A DNA stretch of 64,000 nt, taken from assembly GCF_020622345.1 (NCBI RefSeq), contig NZ_JACNMO010000006.1, forward strand, positions 172,948-236,947. Reading direction: 5' to 3'. The DNA comes from Roseobacter weihaiensis. GTDB taxonomy: Bacteria > Pseudomonadota > Alphaproteobacteria > Rhodobacterales > Rhodobacteraceae. The stretch's first letter is position 1. Each line of letters begins with the position of its first letter. Both the position numbers and the translations under genes were made by a program. Below, piece by piece: positions 8,814-19,555 of the stretch. Under the pieces are notes generated by a model. That model worked only from the letters and a program-made list of their open reading frames with translations. It had not been told where the DNA came from and searched no databases.

Positions 8814-9668
8814 TTATTCCAGAATGTCCCGCTGGGTCAAAATCGACGGGTCCAATGCGTCCGTTTCCGGCATTTCGACCTCGGCCTGCTCGCCCGCTTT
8901 GGTGATGATTTCGGTCGCGGCGGCGGTTGTCAGGTTGTTCTGAAGCTCGGTGCGTACATCCTCCAGCGCCGGAATTTCCGCCTGGCGGGTGTCGTTGAGG
9001 GTAATGATGTGCCAGCCAAACTGGGTCTGCACCGGGTCGGAAACCTCACCCACCTCCAGCGCGATGGTCGCGGCCTCGAACGCGGGTACCATCATGCCCG
9101 TGCCGAACCATCCCAGTTCGCCGCCGTTCGGGCCCGAGGGTCCGGTCGATTTCTCGCGGGCGGTGGCGGCGAAATTGGCCCCGCCGTCTATCTCTTCCTT
9201 GACGGCGATGGCTTCCTCTTCGGTCTCAACGAGGATGTGCGAGGCGTTGAACTCTTCCTCCGGATCGATATTGCCATAGGCGGCATCATAGGCCGCTTGG
9301 ATGTCTTCTTCGGTCACGGCTTCGGCAAGCTGGCGCTCGATGGCTTCCCCGGCCTTGAGAGAGCGCTGCTCGTTCTCAAGTGTGAGGGCAATCAGCGGCG
9401 GCAGCGATTCGATGGATTGCGCCAGGGCGGTCTGCTGAATGAGTTGTTGCAGAATGCCGTTCCAGAGTTCCTGCGGCGGAAACTGGTCATAGCGCTGGTC
9501 CAGCGTGGCGCGTGCGGCGATCATGTGGCCGAGCGTTATATCCTCCCCGTTGACAGTGGCCACGACGGTGTCTGCATCGGGTGCGGTGCTCTCTTCTTGG
9601 GCGCTCGCCGGGCCTGACAGGCCAAGAGCGAAAAGCGAAATGGCCAGAAGTCTGAGATGTATTTGCAT
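8814..9668 (-). CDS. Periplasmic peptidyl-prolyl isomerase (parvulin/PpiC type)
   Basis: Exported foldase of 284 residues. A Sec signal peptide covers residues 1-24, ending ASAQ. A helical N-terminal region of SurA/PrsA type follows, and the parvulin domain spans about 140-229, with SHILVETEEEA at 143-153, GGELGWFG at 182-189, MVPAFEAA and FGWHII at 218-222. It probably helps outer membrane and secreted proteins fold. It heads the minus-strand ppiC-argJ-mutT run and is divergent from secA across 173 bases, a functional pairing of export and folding. Confidence 0.9.
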   Translation of the reverse strand: MQIHLRLLAISLFALGLSGPASAQEESTAPDADTVVATVNGEDITLGHMIAARATLDQRYDQFPPQELWNGILQQLIQQTALAQSIESLPPLIALTLENEQRSLKAGEAIERQLAEAVTEEDIQAAYDAAYGNIDPEEEFNASHILVETEEEAIAVKEEIDGGANFAATAREKSTGPSGPNGGELGWFGTGMMVPAFEAATIALEVGEVSDPVQTQFGWHIITLNDTRQAEIPALEDVRTELQNNLTTAAATEIITKAGEQAEVEMPETDALDPSILTQRDILE

Positions 9669-9841
9669 GGATTGGTCCTATGAAGCATACGCGACAGGGC
9701 GCGACATTGACACGGTTTGGCGTGACCCTTACATCGCCCTAGTGGCGTTGCAAGAGTGGCGTTCCTTATTCTACTTATGGGCTGAGTCGCGGACGAGCAA
9801 GCAGATCAGCGCCTGTCCCTACTACATCGGCTGGAGAATGC

Positions 9842-12553
9842 ATGCTGGGCATCGGAACTATTGCAAAGAAGGTCTTTGGTTCACCCAATGACCGCAAAGT
9901 AAAAGCAACGCGACCACTGATTGCTCAGATCAATGCCCTGGAGCCGGAGTTTGAGACGCTCAGCGACGAAGGCCTGAAGGAAAAGACCGAAGAGCTGCGC
10001 AAGCGTGCGCTTGATGGGGAAAGCCTTGATGCGCTCTTGCCAGAGGCTTTTGCCAACTGCCGCGAGGCGGGGCGCCGTGCACTGGGTCTGCGGGCCTTCG
10101 ATACGCAGTTGATGGGTGCGATATTCCTGCATCAGGGCAACATCGCCGAGCAGAAGACCGGTGAAGGGAAAACCCTGACGGCGACCTTTGCGGCCTATCT
10201 CAATGCGCTGACCGGCAAGGGCGTGCATATCGTCACCGTCAACGAGTACCTCGCCAAGCGGGATGCGGCCTGGATGGGCAAGGTCTTTGGCGTGCTGGGG
10301 CTGACCACCGGCGTGGCCTACTCCGACATGCCCGAAGACGAAAAGCGCGCCGCCTACGACAGCGACATCACCTACGCCACCAACAACGAGCTTGGGTTCG
10401 ATTATCTGCGCGACAACATGAAGCCCGAGCTCAGCCAGATTTTCCAGAAGCACCACAACTTTGCCATCGTGGATGAGGTCGACAGCATCCTGATCGACGA
10501 GGCGCGCACGCCGCTCATCATATCCGGCCCCTCGCAGGACCGGTCCGAGATGTACAAGACCATCGACGAGGTCATTCCTGAGGTGCAGGAAGATCACTTC
10601 GAGCTGGATGAAAAGACCCGCAACGTGACCTTCACCGACGAAGGCAACGAGTTCCTTGAAGGGTTGCTGCATGACCGCGGGCTGCTCGAAGAAGGGCAGA
10701 CGCTGTATGATCCCGAAAGTACCACGGTCGTGCATCACATCAACCAGGGTCTGCGGGCGCACAAGCTGTTCCAGCGCGACAAGGACTATATCGTGCGCGA
10801 CGACAATGTCGTGCTGATTGACGAGTTCACCGGTCGTATGATGGCCGGGCGGCGGCTGTCCGACGGTCTGCATCAGGCCATCGAAGCCAAGGAAAACGTC
10901 TCCATCCGGCCGGAGAACATCACCTTGGCCTCGGTGACCTTTCAGAATTATTTCCGCCTCTACGACAAGCTTTCGGGTATGACCGGGACGGCCCTCACCG
11001 AGGCCGAGGAATTCATGGAGATTTACGGGCTCGGCGTGGTCGAAGTGCCGACCAACAAGCCCATTGCACGGGTGGATGAGGACGATCAGGTCTACCGTAC
11101 CGCGCGCGAAAAATACGAGGCAATGCTGGAGCAGATCAAGGAAAGCCACGCCAAGGGCCAGCCGGTGCTTGTGGGTACGACCTCGATCGAAAAATCCGAA
11201 ATGCTCAGCGAGATGCTCAAGGCGGCCGGGGTCGAACATAACGTTCTGAACGCCCGTCAACACGAGCAGGAAGCGCAGATCGTGGCGGATGCGGGCAAGC
11301 TGGGGGCGGTTACCATCGCAACCAACATGGCCGGACGTGGTACCGATATCCAGCTTGGCGGCAACGTCGATCTGCAAGTGATGACGGCACTGGCCGAGGA
11401 TCCGGAGGCCGACCCTGACGCCCTGCGGGCCGAGATCGAAGCCAAGCACGCCGATGAAAAAGCCAAGGTGCTGGAAGCGGGCGGACTTTACGTGCTGGCG
11501 TCCGAGCGGCATGAAAGCCGGCGGATCGACAATCAGTTGCGCGGCCGTTCCGGTCGTCAAGGGGACCCGGGGCGCTCGTCCTTCTTTCTGAGCCTCGAAG
11601 ACGACCTGATGCGTATCTTTGGTTCAGAACGGCTTGAGAAAGTCCTCAAGACGCTTGGCCTCAAGGAAGGCGAGGCGATTATCCACCCTTGGGTCAACAA
11701 GTCGCTGGAACGTGCGCAGGCCAAGGTCGAGGGCCGGAACTTTGACATCCGCAAACAGTTGCTGAAGTTCGACGATGTGATGAACGAACAGCGCAAGGTG
11801 ATCTTTGGCCAGCGCCGCGAAATCATGGAAGCCTCGGACCTCTCCGAGATCACCATGGACATGCGGCATCAGGTGATCGACGATTTGATCGACCAGTATC
11901 TGCCCCCCAACACCTATGCGGACCAGTGGGATGCCGACGGCCTCTATGCGGCGGCTCAGGAACAGTTGGGTGTTGATGTGCCGGTCATGGATTGGGTCGA
12001 AGAGGATGGCGTGGACGACGAGGCGATCCGGGACCGGCTCGTGGCTTCCACAGATGCCTACATGAAGGACAAGGCAGAGCAGTTCGGCGCGGAGAACATG
12101 CGCAACATCGAAAAGCAGTTGCTGTTGCAGACCATCGATGCGAAATGGCGCGAACACCTCCTGACGCTGGAGCATCTGCGCTCTGTTGTGGGTTTTCGCG
12201 GCTATGCACAACGCGATCCGTTGAATGAATACAAAAACGAATCGTTCCAGCTCTTTGAGGGGATGCTCGACAGTCTGCGCGAGGACGTGACACAAAAGCT
12301 GTCGCAAATCCGCCCCATGACGGAAGAAGAGCAACAGGCGATGGTCGAGCAAATCCGCGCGCAACAGGCGGCCGCTCAGGCCGGTGCGGTGGCGGCTGCC
12401 CCGGCGATGGCGGGCGCGGGCGGTGAGGCTGGTCAACCCAATGGGGGCTTTGTCGAAGAGGATCAATCCACCTGGGGCAACCCCGGTCGCAATGAGACAT
12501 GCCCCTGTGGATCCGGCAAAAAATTCAAGCATTGCCACGGTCGGCTCGTCTGA
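9842..12553 (+). CDS. secA: Preprotein translocase ATPase SecA
   Basis: Motor of Sec-dependent export. It has 903 residues. Walker A is TGEGKT at 106-111, Walker B/DEVD lies near 211-214, and the family motif [11 protein letters not shown] with the downstream [21 protein letters not shown] marks the second helicase half. The C-terminus has the SEC-C zinc-binding tail with Cys887, Cys889, Cys898 and His899, needed for SecB and lipid contact, preceded by an Ala/Gln-rich linker. The start ATG at 9842 encodes the standard [14 protein letters not shown]. It is divergent from the foldase gene; the next gene follows by 106 bases. Confidence 0.98.
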   Translation: MLGIGTIAKKVFGSPNDRKVKATRPLIAQINALEPEFETLSDEGLKEKTEELRKRALDGESLDALLPEAFANCREAGRRALGLRAFDTQLMGAIFLHQGNIAEQKTGEGKTLTATFAAYLNALTGKGVHIVTVNEYLAKRDAAWMGKVFGVLGLTTGVAYSDMPEDEKRAAYDSDITYATNNELGFDYLRDNMKPELSQIFQKHHNFAIVDEVDSILIDEARTPLIISGPSQDRSEMYKTIDEVIPEVQEDHFELDEKTRNVTFTDEGNEFLEGLLHDRGLLEEGQTLYDPESTTVVHHINQGLRAHKLFQRDKDYIVRDDNVVLIDEFTGRMMAGRRLSDGLHQAIEAKENVSIRPENITLASVTFQNYFRLYDKLSGMTGTALTEAEEFMEIYGLGVVEVPTNKPIARVDEDDQVYRTAREKYEAMLEQIKESHAKGQPVLVGTTSIEKSEMLSEMLKAAGVEHNVLNARQHEQEAQIVADAGKLGAVTIATNMAGRGTDIQLGGNVDLQVMTALAEDPEADPDALRAEIEAKHADEKAKVLEAGGLYVLASERHESRRIDNQLRGRSGRQGDPGRSSFFLSLEDDLMRIFGSERLEKVLKTLGLKEGEAIIHPWVNKSLERAQAKVEGRNFDIRKQLLKFDDVMNEQRKVIFGQRREIMEASDLSEITMDMRHQVIDDLIDQYLPPNTYADQWDADGLYAAAQEQLGVDVPVMDWVEEDGVDDEAIRDRLVASTDAYMKDKAEQFGAENMRNIEKQLLLQTIDAKWREHLLTLEHLRSVVGFRGYAQRDPLNEYKNESFQLFEGMLDSLREDVTQKLSQIRPMTEEEQQAMVEQIRAQQAAAQAGAVAAAPAMAGAGGEAGQPNGGFVEEDQSTWGNPGRNETCPCGSGKKFKHCHGRLV

Positions 12554-12659
12554 GCGGATGCCTTGATCTTGCCCGAATGAGACCCTTTGGCTGTCATATC
12601 TGAGCCCCGTTTACCGTTCATTAACCTCGTGTACGAAGGGGTAATGAGGGATCAGAACG

Positions 12660-13721
12660 ATGTCACGAAAGACCGAGGTAGTCACAGCGATTGGCACGCT
12701 GGGTTGTGCGATTGGTATCGGTTTTGTGATGCAAAGCGACGACGTCGTCGAACTGCGCTATGGGACAGGTAATGTAGCACCGGTTACCACCGCCCCTTTG
12801 GTCGGAGAGCCAGCGACCGCCGTCTCGCAGGCCGGAACCTTGCCCGCCATTGACAGCGCGCAGCTTGAGATGAAGGCGATCACCCTGACATCTGCCGACA
12901 TCGATGTGCCTGAACCCCGCGAGGTGGGTGATTTCGTGGTTCAGGCGCTGGCCCCCGCCGAGACGATTGACCCCATTGCAGAACCCGAAGTCCGTGCCAA
13001 CCCGCAAGCCGATCTTGCGCAGGACCCTGAAAGTGCTGCCGAATGTACACCGCTTGCAATGGCAGAACCTGCAGCCGCCGCCATGGTGGCCTATACGCTG
13101 GTGGCACCCTGTTTTGCTGGATCGCATGTTTTGCTGACCCATGAGGGGCTGACGTTTCACGAAATGCTGTCAGCCGAGGGCAGGATCGACCTGCTGATCC
13201 CGGCGCTCACCGAAGAGGTGCGCATCGAAGCTGCGTTTGCCAGCGGTGACAGCAAGACCGCTTCGACGCATGTTGACACCATCTCTCTCTATGATCGCGT
13301 GGTCGTGCAGTGGCAGGGCCCGACCGGCATTCAAATTCACGCCCGCGAGTTCGGTGCGAGCTACGGCGAAGACGGTCATGTCTGGTCTGGGGCTGCCCGG
13401 GATTTCACGGCGGTGGCGCAAGGTCGCGGCGGGTTTCTGACGGTTTTGGGGGACGCATCCATGGCGGATGCGTTCTTGGCCGAGGTGTATACCTTTCCCA
13501 CGGCGCTGAGCACGACCGAGGGCGCCGTTGACCTTACCGTTGAGACAGAGGTCACCGCAGCCAACTGCGGCACCGAAGTGGTGGCCCAAACTTTTGAAAT
13601 CAGTGGCGGCACGGCGGTATCGGCTCAGAGGATGAGCTTGGCTGTGCCGAATTGCGGGGCGATTGGCGACTTTCTGGTGTTGAACAATCTGCTCCAAGAC
13701 CTGACAGTCGCCAGTAAGTAA
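12660..13721 (+). CDS. Membrane-anchored periplasmic protein, function unknown
   Basis: I do not recognise a described family. The 353 residues begin with a short basic N-terminus and one hydrophobic segment (about 9-25), which suggests a signal anchor. A low-complexity acidic Pro/Ala/Glu-rich linker (about 40-140) follows, then a globular C-terminal half rich in beta strands (VTPEGLTFH-like LLTHEGLTFHEML, ISLYDRVVVQWQG). Four cysteines are in the exported part: two near 130-150 and two near 305-330, possibly disulfides. The start is ATG 12660 with GAGGGA nine bases upstream. It lies between secA and a periplasmic phosphate-binding/OmpA fusion on the same strand, so an envelope role is likely. 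Rhodobacteraceae-restricted distribution is my guess. Confidence 0.75.
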   Translation: MSRKTEVVTAIGTLGCAIGIGFVMQSDDVVELRYGTGNVAPVTTAPLVGEPATAVSQAGTLPAIDSAQLEMKAITLTSADIDVPEPREVGDFVVQALAPAETIDPIAEPEVRANPQADLAQDPESAAECTPLAMAEPAAAAMVAYTLVAPCFAGSHVLLTHEGLTFHEMLSAEGRIDLLIPALTEEVRIEAAFASGDSKTASTHVDTISLYDRVVVQWQGPTGIQIHAREFGASYGEDGHVWSGAARDFTAVAQGRGGFLTVLGDASMADAFLAEVYTFPTALSTTEGAVDLTVETEVTAANCGTEVVAQTFEISGGTAVSAQRMSLAVPNCGAIGDFLVLNNLLQDLTVASK

Positions 13722-13743
13722 GACTGGAACAGGACACTCTCCC

Positions 13744-15303
13744 ATGCGAACGATCTGTGCTGCACTTTGTGCTGCACTTTTACAGTTTCTGGCGGCAGGT
13801 TTCGCGGGTGCGCAGGACGTTACGCTGACCTCGCGCGATGGCAATGTCGAGATCGCGGGCACGTTGCTGGGGTATGATGGCGAGTTCTACCGGCTTGAGA
13901 CGCTTTACGGCGAGCTGACAATAGACGGCAGCGGCGTGCAATGCGCGGGGCCGGGGTGTCCCAACCTGGAGGACTATGTCGCCGATCTGTCGATCTCTGG
14001 CTCTGCGACGATGGGGGCGGTCCTGATGCCCGCCCTGCTGGAAGGGTTTGCCCAACGAAACGGGTACGAGGTGCGGCGCGCAGATCAGGATGCCACTCAT
14101 TTTTCCTACACGCTGACCAACAGCCAGACGGGTAAAGAGGCGGCTCTTTTCAGGTTTCGGGTCACGAATACGAACGAAGGGTTTGCCGACCTTCTGGCCA
14201 ATGAAGCGGACATCGTGATGGCCCTGCGCGAGATCAGGCCAGAAGAACGGGATCGCGCCTTTGAAGCGGGTATGGGCGATATGACTGGGCCAAACCGGTC
14301 GCGGGTTCTGGCGCTTGATGCGGTGGTGCCCATCGTGTCGCCGCAGAACCCGGTGCAGGAAATCTCGCCCGCAGATCTTGCGCTGATCTACGCCGGCCAG
14401 ATCGAGAACTGGTCTGGTGTTGGCGGGCCGGATGCGCCTATAGCACTTCATGCGCCGACCGCACAGTCCGGGCTGGGTCAAGCCACGGTGGATCAGATTT
14501 TGGGCCCGGTTGCGCTGGAGATGTCCCGAGATGTAACCCGGCATGCCCGGGGGGAGGCGCTGGCAGAGGCGGTTCTGGCCGACCCCTTCGCCTTGGGTAT
14601 TGCCAGCTATGCCGAGGTTGGAAATGCGCAACCCCTTGTTCTCAAGGGCCCCTGCGGTCGTGTCCTGAGCGCGACGCGACGGTCGATCAAGACAGAAGAC
14701 TACCCGCTGACGGCGCCGATGTTTCTCTACACCCCCGCGCGGCGCCTGCCCAAAATCGCGCGTGAGTTTCTGGCCTTTGTGCGGGGGCCAACGGCACAGG
14801 TTGTAATCCGCCGCTCCGGCTTCGTGGATCAGGCCCCCGAGGAGGTGCCCATCAACCAGCAGGGCGACCGTTTTGCCAATGCAATTGCGGCGGCAGGTCG
14901 GGAAACGGGATTGTCCGAGCTGCAACGTATGATGGACCGGCTCAGCCCGATGAAACGGGTGACAATGTCTTTTCGATTCGAGGCCGGGGAGACCCGGCTT
15001 GATGCGCAGTCGCGGTCAAACATCGTGCAACTGGCCCGCGATCTGGAGCAGGGACGCTATGATGCACGCCGCCTCTTCTTTATCGGTTTCAGCGATGGCG
15101 ACGGGCCAGCGGATCGCAACCGTCAGATTGCGTTGACCCGTGCTAAGGCCGTGCGGGATGCGGTGGTTCAGGTTGCCGAGACGGCAGATCTGGATCAGGT
15201 CGACCTGCAGATCGACGCTTTCGGCGAGGCGATGCCTCTGGCCTGTGATGACAGCGCCTGGGGTAGACAGGCCAATCGGCGGGTCGAGATCTGGGTGCGG
15301 TAA
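13744..15303 (+). CDS. Phosphate-binding-protein-like domain fused to an OmpA C-terminal domain
   Basis: Exported protein of 519 residues with a signal peptide at 1-24 ending AGAQ. Residues about 75-340 resemble PstS-type phosphate solute-binding proteins (SGSATMGAVLMPALLEGF ligand-loop region, ALDAVVPIVSPQNPV and LIYAGQIENWSGVGG). The C-terminal 120 residues are OmpA-like: FRFEAGETRLDAQSR, a GFSDGDGPADRN loop, LTRAKAVRDAV and the closing ANRRVEIWV, which normally binds peptidoglycan diaminopimelate. The result is a wall-tethered anion receptor with no transporter genes beside it. It lies 22 bases after the unknown envelope gene and is probably co-transcribed with it. The ligand is inferred from family only. 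Confidence 0.85.
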   Translation: MRTICAALCAALLQFLAAGFAGAQDVTLTSRDGNVEIAGTLLGYDGEFYRLETLYGELTIDGSGVQCAGPGCPNLEDYVADLSISGSATMGAVLMPALLEGFAQRNGYEVRRADQDATHFSYTLTNSQTGKEAALFRFRVTNTNEGFADLLANEADIVMALREIRPEERDRAFEAGMGDMTGPNRSRVLALDAVVPIVSPQNPVQEISPADLALIYAGQIENWSGVGGPDAPIALHAPTAQSGLGQATVDQILGPVALEMSRDVTRHARGEALAEAVLADPFALGIASYAEVGNAQPLVLKGPCGRVLSATRRSIKTEDYPLTAPMFLYTPARRLPKIAREFLAFVRGPTAQVVIRRSGFVDQAPEEVPINQQGDRFANAIAAAGRETGLSELQRMMDRLSPMKRVTMSFRFEAGETRLDAQSRSNIVQLARDLEQGRYDARRLFFIGFSDGDGPADRNRQIALTRAKAVRDAVVQVAETADLDQVDLQIDAFGEAMPLACDDSAWGRQANRRVEIWVR

Positions 15304-15307
15304 TGCG

Positions 15308-16069
15308 CTAGAGGTAGCCTGCGCTGCGAAAGCTCAGCTCGGTGGGTTTGCCGATGATGAGGTGGTCATGCAGCGTCAGCCCCAGAGCCCCGCATGCGGC
15401 TTTGATCTGATCGGTCATATCGATGTCCGCATTTGACGGCGTCGGATCGCCTGATGGATGATTATGTACCAGAATCAACGCACTGGCGTTGAGTTCCAGG
15501 GCCCTTTTCGCAACCTCTCGGGGGTAGACGGGCACGTGATCAACGGTGCCCTTGGCCTGCTCTTCATCTGCGATAACGGTATTCTTGCGATCCAGGTAGA
15601 GCACCCGGAACTGTTCTGTTTCACGGTGTGCCATTGTGGTATGGCAGTAGTCCAAAAGCGCGTCCCAACTGCTGAGCACATGGCTTTGCAGGATGCGGGC
15701 GCGCGCCATGCGGTGCGCGGCCGCCTCAACAATCTTGAGCTCCGTGACCACAGCGTCGCCCACACCGGGGACATCGCGCAACCGCGCCGGGGCGGCCGTC
15801 AGCACCCGGTTGAAATCCCCGAACCTGTCCATGAGCGCCCGTGCCAGAGGTTTCACATCCCGACGCGGAATGGCGCGGAAGAGCACCAGTTCCAGCATTT
15901 CATAGTCCGGCATTGCTGCGGCACCCCCGTCCATAAAACGGCTGCGGAGCCGTTTGCGGTGATCCGCGATGTAGGACGGGGGTTTGCCGCCGGGTAACGG
16001 CAAGGGGTCTGCCTCGTCCAGTAAGAACGGAAGGGTCGCTTCAGCAAAAATGTTTGGATCCTGTGCCAT
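15308..16069 (-). CDS. radC: RadC family JAB-domain protein
   Basis: 253 residues with an N-terminal helix-hairpin-helix part (DVPGVGDAVVTELKIVEAA, about 99-117) and a C-terminal JAB/MPN metalloprotease-like domain. The metal motif H-x-H-x7-S-x2-D is complete at His202, His204, Ser212 and Asp215. Long called a DNA repair protein, the family's true activity is unsettled. It converges on the phosphate-binding/OmpA gene with only four bases between stops, so no separate terminator fits there. The minus-strand start ATG at 16069 gives normal length. Confidence 0.9.
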   Translation of the reverse strand: MAQDPNIFAEATLPFLLDEADPLPLPGGKPPSYIADHRKRLRSRFMDGGAAAMPDYEMLELVLFRAIPRRDVKPLARALMDRFGDFNRVLTAAPARLRDVPGVGDAVVTELKIVEAAAHRMARARILQSHVLSSWDALLDYCHTTMAHRETEQFRVLYLDRKNTVIADEEQAKGTVDHVPVYPREVAKRALELNASALILVHNHPSGDPTPSNADIDMTDQIKAACGALGLTLHDHLIIGKPTELSFRSAGYL

Positions 16070-16132
16070 GCAGAGACGCTAAAGGCATCATGGTTTCCAA
16101 TCGGTTAATTTGCACTGCGACCAGCAGCGGGC

Positions 16133-16156
16133 AAAGAAAAAGGCAGCCGTCTGGCC
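16133..16156 (-). terminator. Likely terminator of the dnaK-dnaJ operon
   Basis: Read on the minus strand, GGC(C)AG pairs with CTGCC across ACGG with one bulged C, and is followed by TTTTTCTTT. It lies about 52 bases after the dnaJ stop. The stem is short but the T-run is good. Confidence 0.55.
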
Positions 16157-16207
16157 CCCTTTTCAGTTGTTGTTCTCGTCTGTCGAGCGGTCACAGAGCC
16201 AAAGCGA

Positions 16208-17362
16208 TCAGCCCTTCATCCCGTCCCAGAAGCTTTTCACGGATGAAAAGAAGCTGGAGGACTCCGGGTTGTTGTTCTCTGACAGGTCATCGAATTCGGC
16301 CAAGAGCTCTTTCTGGCGTGCGGTGAGGTTCACCGGCGTCTCGACGGCCAGTTCGATAAACATATCGCCCGATCCCGATCCGCGCAGCGCAGGCATGCCT
16401 TTGCCGCGCAGGCGCATCTGGCGACCGGATTGGCTGCCGGATGGGATTTGCACCCGACCGCGCCCGCCATCTATGGTCGGCACCTCGATCGATCCGCCGA
16501 GTGCGGCCTTGGCCATCGACACCGGAACGCGGCAAAAGAGGTTGGCACCGTCGCGCTGGAAAAGCTCGTGCTCGGACACTTCGATAAAGATATAAAGATC
16601 GCCCGATGGTCCGCCGCGCATCCCTGCTTCGCCCTCACCGGCAAGCCTGATCCGGGTCCCCGTCTCGACCCCTGCGGGGATATTCACGGCCAGGGCGCGA
16701 TCCTTTTCCACCCGTCCGGCACCCTGACAGGTCTTGCAGGGGTTCTTGATGATCTGGCCCAGCCCTGAGCAGGTCGGGCAGGTGCGTTCCACCGTGAAAA
16801 AGCCTTGCTGGGCCCTGACTTTCCCCATGCCGGAGCAGGTGGGGCAAGAGGCAGGTTCCGACCCCCCCTCAGCGCCGGAGCCGCTGCAGCTCTCGCAGCT
16901 GATCGATGTGGGGACGTTGATGGTTTTCTGCAGACCGCCATATGCATCCTCGAGGCTGATGCGCAGGTTGTAGCGCAAATCAGAGCCGCGGGACGCCCGG
17001 TTGCCGCCGCCGCGCTGGCCACCGCCTGCAAAGTTGCCGAACAGATCGTCGAAAACGTCGGAGAAGGCGGATGAGAAATCGCCCTGTCCGCCACCGAAGC
17101 CGCCGCCCGGTCGTCCACCGCCGCCGCCCATGCCGCCTTCGAAAGCGGCGTGTCCGTAGCGATCATAAGCTGCTTTCTTGTCGGCGTCCTTTAGGACTTC
17201 GTAGGCCTCATTGGCCTCTTTGAATTTGGATTCCGCGTCGGGGTTATCCTTGTTGCGGTCCGGATGCAGTTCTTTTGCCTTGGTGCGGTAGCCTTTTTTG
17301 ATCTCATCGGCCGAGGCCCCTTTGGCGACGCCAAGCACGTCGTAATAGTCACGTTTTGCCAT
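16208..17362 (-). CDS. dnaJ: Chaperone DnaJ (Hsp40)
   Basis: Co-chaperone that delivers substrates to DnaK and stimulates its ATPase. It has 384 residues. The J domain has HPD at 33-35. A Gly/Phe-rich linker spans about 72-125. Four CxxCxGxG zinc repeats run from 156 to about 216 ([32 protein letters not shown]). Two C-terminal substrate domains and a short tail follow. It lies 78 bases downstream of dnaK on the same strand, the usual dnaK-dnaJ order, with two hairpins between. Confidence 0.97.
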   Translation of the reverse strand: MAKRDYYDVLGVAKGASADEIKKGYRTKAKELHPDRNKDNPDAESKFKEANEAYEVLKDADKKAAYDRYGHAAFEGGMGGGGGRPGGGFGGGQGDFSSAFSDVFDDLFGNFAGGGQRGGGNRASRGSDLRYNLRISLEDAYGGLQKTINVPTSISCESCSGSGAEGGSEPASCPTCSGMGKVRAQQGFFTVERTCPTCSGLGQIIKNPCKTCQGAGRVEKDRALAVNIPAGVETGTRIRLAGEGEAGMRGGPSGDLYIFIEVSEHELFQRDGANLFCRVPVSMAKAALGGSIEVPTIDGGRGRVQIPSGSQSGRQMRLRGKGMPALRGSGSGDMFIELAVETPVNLTARQKELLAEFDDLSENNNPESSSFFSSVKSFWDGMKG

Positions 17363-17372
17363 GAATTATCCC

Positions 17373-17410
17373 CTCACTGGAACGTGAGAGGCCGACCCGG
17401 AGGTCGGCCT
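17373..17410 (-). promoter_or_regulatory. Two adjacent hairpins between dnaK and dnaJ
   Basis: A perfect 9-bp inverted repeat AGGCCGACC (17389-17397) / GGTCGGCCT (17402-17410) with a 4-nt loop lies next to a shorter one, CTCAC (17373-17377) / GTGAG (17384-17388). No T-run follows on either strand. This argues against a full terminator and for a processing or stability element that could set the DnaK:DnaJ ratio. Confidence 0.55.
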
Positions 17411-17440
17411 GGTCAGTGGTTCCGGGTTACGCACTGCCGA

Positions 17441-19348
17441 TCAGGCGCGTTTATCGTCGTCGAGATCTTCGAACTCGGCATCGACGATGTCGTCCTCACC
17501 GTGTGGCGCATCAGCAGCTTCCGCGACATCTTCACCATCTTCCTGAGCGGCCTTGTAGATCGCCTCACCCAGTTTCATGGCAGCCTCTGTGACGTTCTGG
17601 ATACCGGATTTGATCTTGTCCACGTTCTCGGTTTCCAGCTCGTCCTTGAGCGCGGCGATGGCCAGCTCAATCGCTTCGATCGTGGTTGGATCAACCTTGT
17701 CAGAATGCTCTTCCATCGATTTTTCGGTCGAGTGGATCAGGCTTTCCGCCTGGTTTTTCGCCTCGATGAGTTCGCGGCGGGCCTTGTCGGCTTCCGCATT
17801 CTCTTCGGCATCCTTGACCATCTTTTCGATGTCTTCATCCGACAGACCCCCGGAGGCCTGGATCGTGATCTTCTGCTCTTTCATCGTGCCCTTATCAAGC
17901 GCGCCCACAGACACGATGCCGTTGGCGTCGATGTCAAAGGTCACCTCGATCTGCGGCATGCCGCGGGGCGCGGGCGGGATGTTTTCAAGGTTGAAGGCCC
18001 CGAGGATCTTGTTGTCCGATGCCATCTCGCGCTCCCCCTGGAAGACGCGGATTGTCACAGCGTTCTGGTTGTCTTCGGCGGTGGAGAAGATCTGGGACTT
18101 CTTGGTCGGGATCGTGGTGTTGCGGTCAATGAGACGGGTGAACACGCCCCCCAGGGTTTCGATCCCCAGAGACAGCGGTGTCACGTCGAGCAGCACAACG
18201 TCCTTGACGTCCCCTTGCAGAACGCCGGCCTGAATGGCGGCGCCCATGGCGACAACCTCATCGGGGTTCACACCCTTGTGCGGCTCCTTGCCAAAGAACT
18301 TTGTGACTTCCTCGACCACTTTCGGCATGCGGGTCATCCCGCCGACCAGCACGACCTCGTCGATGTCGGAGGCAGAGAGGCCCGCGTCTTTCAGCGCCGC
18401 CTGGCAGGGCTTCATCGAGGATTTGATGAGATCACTCACCAGCGATTCCAGTTTGGAGCGGGTGAGCTTCATGACCATGTGCAACGGCTGACCGTTGGCG
18501 CCCATGGAGATGAACGGCTGGTTGATCTCTGTCTGGGAAGACGACGACAGTTCGATCTTGGCTTTCTCTGCGGCCTCTTTCAGGCGCTGCAGGGCCATTT
18601 TATCCTGTGTCAGATCAACCGAATGCTCTTTCTTGAACTCATCCGCGAGGTAGTTGACGATGCGCATGTCGAAGTCTTCACCGCCCAGGAAAGTATCCCC
18701 GTTGGTGGATTTCACCTCAAACAGGCCGTCGTCAATCTCAAGGATGGTCACGTCAAAGGTGCCGCCGCCAAGGTCATAGACCGCGATGGTTTGGGTTTGT
18801 TCCTTGTCGAGGCCGTAGGCCAGCGCCGCCGCTGTCGGCTCGTTGATGATCCGCAGCACTTCGAGACCCGCAATCTTGCCGGCGTCCTTGGTGGCCTGAC
18901 GCTGGGCGTCGTTGAAATAGGCCGGCACGGTGATGACCGCCTGGGTCACCTCCTCGCCCAGATAGCTCTCGGCGGTCTCTTTCATCTTGCCGAGGATGAA
19001 GGCGGAAATCTGGCTTGGGGAATACTTCTCACCCTTGGCTTCGACCCAGGCGTCGCCATTGCCGCCGTCGATCACGGCGAAGGGGAGGTTCTTTTTGTCT
19101 TTGGCAAGATCGGCATCGTCATTGCGACGGCCAATCAGGCGCTTGACCCCGAAGATCGTGTTGTCGGGGTTTGTCACCGCCTGACGTTTCGCGGGCTGAC
19201 CTACCAGCCGCTCTGTGTCCGTGAAGGCAACAATGGAAGGTGTGGTGCGTGCGCCTTCGGAGTTTTCGATGACGCGAGGCTGCGAGCCGTCCATGATTGC
19301 AACGCAGCTGTTGGTGGTGCCGAGGTCGATACCAATAACTTTTGACAT
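17441..19348 (-). CDS. dnaK: Chaperone DnaK (Hsp70)
   Basis: ATP-dependent folding chaperone of 635 residues. The ATPase domain starts with [12 protein letters not shown] and carries [13 protein letters not shown] and [10 protein letters not shown]. The linker [14 protein letters not shown] leads to the substrate-binding domain and a helical lid. The end reads [13 protein letters not shown], close to the conserved DnaK tail needed for partner binding. A promoter candidate lies about 110 bases upstream and dnaJ follows. A 693-codon plus-strand ORF opposite it is a codon-bias shadow. Confidence 0.98.
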   Translation of the reverse strand: MSKVIGIDLGTTNSCVAIMDGSQPRVIENSEGARTTPSIVAFTDTERLVGQPAKRQAVTNPDNTIFGVKRLIGRRNDDADLAKDKKNLPFAVIDGGNGDAWVEAKGEKYSPSQISAFILGKMKETAESYLGEEVTQAVITVPAYFNDAQRQATKDAGKIAGLEVLRIINEPTAAALAYGLDKEQTQTIAVYDLGGGTFDVTILEIDDGLFEVKSTNGDTFLGGEDFDMRIVNYLADEFKKEHSVDLTQDKMALQRLKEAAEKAKIELSSSSQTEINQPFISMGANGQPLHMVMKLTRSKLESLVSDLIKSSMKPCQAALKDAGLSASDIDEVVLVGGMTRMPKVVEEVTKFFGKEPHKGVNPDEVVAMGAAIQAGVLQGDVKDVVLLDVTPLSLGIETLGGVFTRLIDRNTTIPTKKSQIFSTAEDNQNAVTIRVFQGEREMASDNKILGAFNLENIPPAPRGMPQIEVTFDIDANGIVSVGALDKGTMKEQKITIQASGGLSDEDIEKMVKDAEENAEADKARRELIEAKNQAESLIHSTEKSMEEHSDKVDPTTIEAIELAIAALKDELETENVDKIKSGIQNVTEAAMKLGEAIYKAAQEDGEDVAEAADAPHGEDDIVDAEFEDLDDDKRA

Positions 19349-19458
19349 GTTCTGATCCCTTTTTATCTCAAGGCGATGACACGGAGCGTGGGCCCGTTAT
19401 GGCGCCGGTACCCCGATTTGTGACACATGAAGCATCACGCCCCATGCGGTTCGGAGCG

Positions 19459-19487
19459 TATATAGGGAGGGGGCCGGGGTGCTGCAA
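19459..19487 (-). promoter_or_regulatory. Candidate dnaK promoter
   Basis: On the minus strand TTGCAG (19482-19487) and TATATA (19459-19464) are 17 bases apart. The surrounding CCTATATACG also resembles the heat-shock sigma -10 region of alphaproteobacteria, so either the housekeeping or the RpoH factor could use it. It gives a leader of about 100 bases. No CIRCE repeat is seen. Confidence 0.45.
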
Positions 19488-19555
19488 CCTTTCACTTCTT
19501 TATGCACACGGAATCTGCAAGTAATTTTTGATATGGTCGCGATAGGATGGTTTGA

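Noticed and set aside
9881..11560. 559-codon minus-strand ORF opposite secA
   Set aside because: Shadow of secA codon bias; no ribosome binding site or recognisable motif.
17264..19345. 693-codon plus-strand ORF opposite dnaK
   Set aside because: Well-known type of antisense shadow over hsp70 genes; the frame crosses the dnaK-dnaJ gap.
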